From Flavobacteriales bacterium (GTDB lineage Bacteria; Bacteroidota; Bacteroidia; Flavobacteriales_F; PHOS-HE28): a DNA stretch of 64,000 bases. The stretch is taken from positions 2,976,001-3,040,000 of the forward strand of contig CP064979.1 in assembly GCA_016699575.1 (NCBI GenBank), in the 5' to 3' direction. The notes under the pieces are model-generated. The model saw only the letters and a list, made by a program, of their open reading frames with translations, was not told the DNA's origin and did not search any database. Shown here piece by piece: positions 62,197 to 64,000 of this stretch (positions are counted from its first letter, which is position 1; each line of letters begins with the position of its first letter). Position numbers and translations under genes: made by a program.

Positions 62197-62943
62197 CTAC
62201 TGGGCGACGAACGTGAACCTGATCCAGCCTTTCTGCCCGCTTGGCGCATTCGCGGCCGGAGAGAACGCAGCGTCGCGAGCGGCGGACTCGGCCAGTTCGA
62301 GCATGCATGGTTCGGTGGTCGTACTTCCGCTGGCATTGATCTCCGCACGGCGCACCTGTCCATCGCGGTCAACCTCAATGTCCACGAGCACCGCTCCGCC
62401 TGTTTTGCATTGGTAGGCGGGTACTTTGATGTTTGCTCCGCGCTTCGGTTCGCCGATCAGGTCGAACGCGACGGTCACGTTACCCGCGACCTTCACGGGT
62501 TTGGCTGGTTCCATGTACAGTTTCTTGTCCCACTTCTCCGGCGTAAGCTCCGGCACCACGATCTCTTCCCCGCGTTCCTGGCGCTCTTTCGCCAAACGAT
62601 CGAACTCTTCCTGCTCAATGGCCTTCAGTTCCTCCATGCTTTTGGAGGCATACCGCTCCAGCATGGCCTCACTGGGTTTCGCGATCTCCGCGCTCACATT
62701 GCTCAAGGCGTTGACAACAGGTTGATCCGCTTGAGGGTTCGCGTTCCTTTCCAGCAGCTGCTCCAACTCTTGTTCGGTCATCGGTGGTAGCACTTCCACA
62801 TCGCGCAAGTTCAGTTCCACCTGTGCAGTTCGCCCTTTCATTTGGGCCAAGGACATGCCCAATAGAGCCACTGAATGCAGCAAGAGGGTGCCAATGACAC
62901 CGTATTTGTGCCGGTCGAACCAAAGGTCGAACTTGTCCCACAT
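62197..62943 (-). CDS. TonB-like energy transducer
   Basis: 248 residues. One N-terminal membrane helix (about 14-32), a charged periplasmic linker rich in Glu (EEFDRLAKERQERGEE), and a C-terminal domain (about 165-248) with the TonB-like GAVLVDIEVDRDGQVRRAEINASGSTT and the closing GWIRFTFVAQ strand. It should couple the proton motive force to an outer-membrane transporter. It lacks the Pro-rich spacer of classic TonB. No exbB or exbD is adjacent. Confidence 0.8.
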   Translation of the reverse strand: MWDKFDLWFDRHKYGVIGTLLLHSVALLGMSLAQMKGRTAQVELNLRDVEVLPPMTEQELEQLLERNANPQADQPVVNALSNVSAEIAKPSEAMLERYASKSMEELKAIEQEEFDRLAKERQERGEEIVVPELTPEKWDKKLYMEPAKPVKVAGNVTVAFDLIGEPKRGANIKVPAYQCKTGGAVLVDIEVDRDGQVRRAEINASGSTTTEPCMLELAESAARDAAFSPAANAPSGQKGWIRFTFVAQ

Positions 62944-62975
62944 GGCTTAGCCACAAAGTAAGGCGCGCATCCCTT

Positions 62976-64000
62976 CTAACGCATTCTGATGCGCCAAGGT
63001 GCAGGCCACCGATTGTTCCAGCGGTTGCCGGCACCTTTCAGCCAGCCCAGAACGTTGCCTTCGTGGACGGCGAGCACATGGCCGGAAGCGTTGGCCGCCG
63101 GTAGGGTTTCGCCGCGCAGGTAGCGCAGGGCATCAGCGTTGTTGAGGTCCATTCGCGGGGTGCGTTCGTGCAACAGCGAAGGGCACAAGGCCAATGCAGC
63201 GTGTGGTGCCCATTCGTTGCCCTTGCGTACTGCCATGGGGGTTCCCTGGGCGATCGTCCGGACGGTGGATACGATGCGTTGTGCGGCATGACCCAACGCT
63301 GCACCGAGCGCATGCGCCACACCTTCCTGCTCGGTGATGCGGATCTCCACGGACGGATCGATGAAGTCGTGCATGTCTTTTGCAGGCGGCGCCGGGCTCG
63401 GCGCATTGTGCACAGGTCCTGTCCGATCACCCGGTTTAAAGAGCACCGCCATGAACAATCCTTCACCGCGCACGCTCGGCGGAATGCAGCGGATGCCAGT
63501 TCCATCGCGGCCGCGCACCATGCCCCAGGCAACATCCAGTTGCACGTCGATGTGCAGCGCGCCCGACATGTCCATCATGCGCGCCACCTGATCTTCGTTC
63601 TCCGCGGGCTCGAAGGTGCAGGTGCTGTAGATGAGTACGCCGCCTGGTTTCAACGCTGGCCAGATGGCATCCATGATGGAATTCTGGCGCATCGCGCGAT
63701 CCCGCACCAGGCGTGGGCTCCATTGCTCCACGGCGAAGTCGTCCTTGCGCATGAGACCCTCGCCACTGCACGGTGCGTCGACCAGAACAACATCGAAAGT
63801 TGGTCCTAGCGCGCCGAAACGCCCGGGAACATCGTTGGTGATCACCGTATCCGTGGCTCCCCACTTCCACAGGTTCTCGCAAAGAATTGAGGCGCGCCGC
63901 CGGTCAACTTCGTTGCTCACCAACAGCGAACCGGCAGGCAACAGGCTCCTCAAGTGCGTTGACTTGCCACCGGGTGCAGCGCACAGATCCAGCGCCACCA
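62976..64000 (-). CDS. rsmF: RsmF-type rRNA cytosine-C5 methyltransferase, 5' end cut by the window edge
   Basis: About 341 residues visible; the gene continues past base 64000. S-adenosylmethionine-dependent NOL1/NOP2/sun family. Motif I reads LDLCAAPGGKSTHL at the right edge. The catalytic cysteines are in VDAPCSGEGLMRKD and IYSTCTFEPAENE. The C-terminal 100 residues carry a PUA-like extension, typical of RsmF. The target is a cytosine in ribosomal RNA. The N-terminal RNA-binding region is not in the window. Confidence 0.9.
   Translation of the reverse strand, partial: VALDLCAAPGGKSTHLRSLLPAGSLLVSNEVDRRRASILCENLWKWGATDTVITNDVPGRFGALGPTFDVVLVDAPCSGEGLMRKDDFAVEQWSPRLVRDRAMRQNSIMDAIWPALKPGGVLIYSTCTFEPAENEDQVARMMDMSGALHIDVQLDVAWGMVRGRDGTGIRCIPPSVRGEGLFMAVLFKPGDRTGPVHNAPSPAPPAKDMHDFIDPSVEIRITEQEGVAHALGAALGHAAQRIVSTVRTIAQGTPMAVRKGNEWAPHAALALCPSLLHERTPRMDLNNADALRYLRGETLPAANASGHVLAVHEGNVLGWLKGAGNRWNNRWPAPWRIRMR

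Overview
The window looks like part of a high-GC chromosome from a member of the Bacteroidota, most likely Flavobacteriales. The evidence is five secreted proteins with type IX secretion (T9SS) sorting domains (four type A, one gliding-motility type B), a menaquinone operon, a near absence of Shine-Dalgarno sequences, and repeated TAnnTTTG-like -7 boxes. Here the box is often TAnnTTCG and often lies only 4-10 nt before the start codon. Both window edges cut genes: soxB at the left and an RsmF-type rRNA methyltransferase at the right. I saw no rRNA, tRNA, CRISPR array, prophage or insertion sequence.

Layout. 1-5849 (minus): a sulfur-oxidation and persulfide-handling cluster, made of an ArsR regulator, a TauE/SafE exporter, a persulfide dioxygenase-rhodanese fusion, two YeeE/YedE half-transporters, a TsdA-like diheme cytochrome c and SoxB. 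5958-11243 (mostly minus): RNase D, three small membrane proteins, a probable 40-residue protein on plus, mannose-1-phosphate guanylyltransferase, a SprT-like metalloprotease and a small lipoprotein. 11382-13653 (plus): an MlaE/MlaF lipid-transport pair and an MntA/HepT toxin-antitoxin pair. 13982-20349 (plus): two T9SS cargo proteins, a PASTA protein, an RluD-type pseudouridine synthase and a small membrane protein.

20336-28242 (minus): a compact menaquinone operon in the order thioesterase, menF, menD, menB, a low-GC orphan lipoprotein, menA, menC, menE. The orphan begins with a near copy of the first 28 bases of menA. 28283-33452 (plus): an orphan OmpR-type regulator, then a 1137-residue secreted glucose/sorbosone-dehydrogenase-like protein that ends in dockerin-like repeats and has no T9SS tag. 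Directly after it is a small T9SS-tagged protein that may be its surface partner. 33502-42308: AddB-like and AddA-like recombination nuclease genes, separated by a T9SS type B protein and an ElaA acetyltransferase. 42357-47399: a T9SS-tag remnant, gcvP, an M20 amidohydrolase and a half-size TauE protein.

47452-53039: a large fusion of a TolB-type propeller with a beta-barrel, an MBL hydrolase carrying an in-frame repeat, an outer-membrane protein and a RelE/ParE toxin-antitoxin pair. 53099-56069: kynureninase, kynurenine monooxygenase and a low-GC lipoprotein. 56141-64000: assorted genes, including AcpH, an MltF-like transglycosylase, a secreted peptidylarginine-deiminase-like enzyme with a T9SS tail, a TonB-type protein and the RsmF-like methyltransferase. 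Starts were chosen from protein family starts, overlap with upstream stops and -7 box position; several are GTG.
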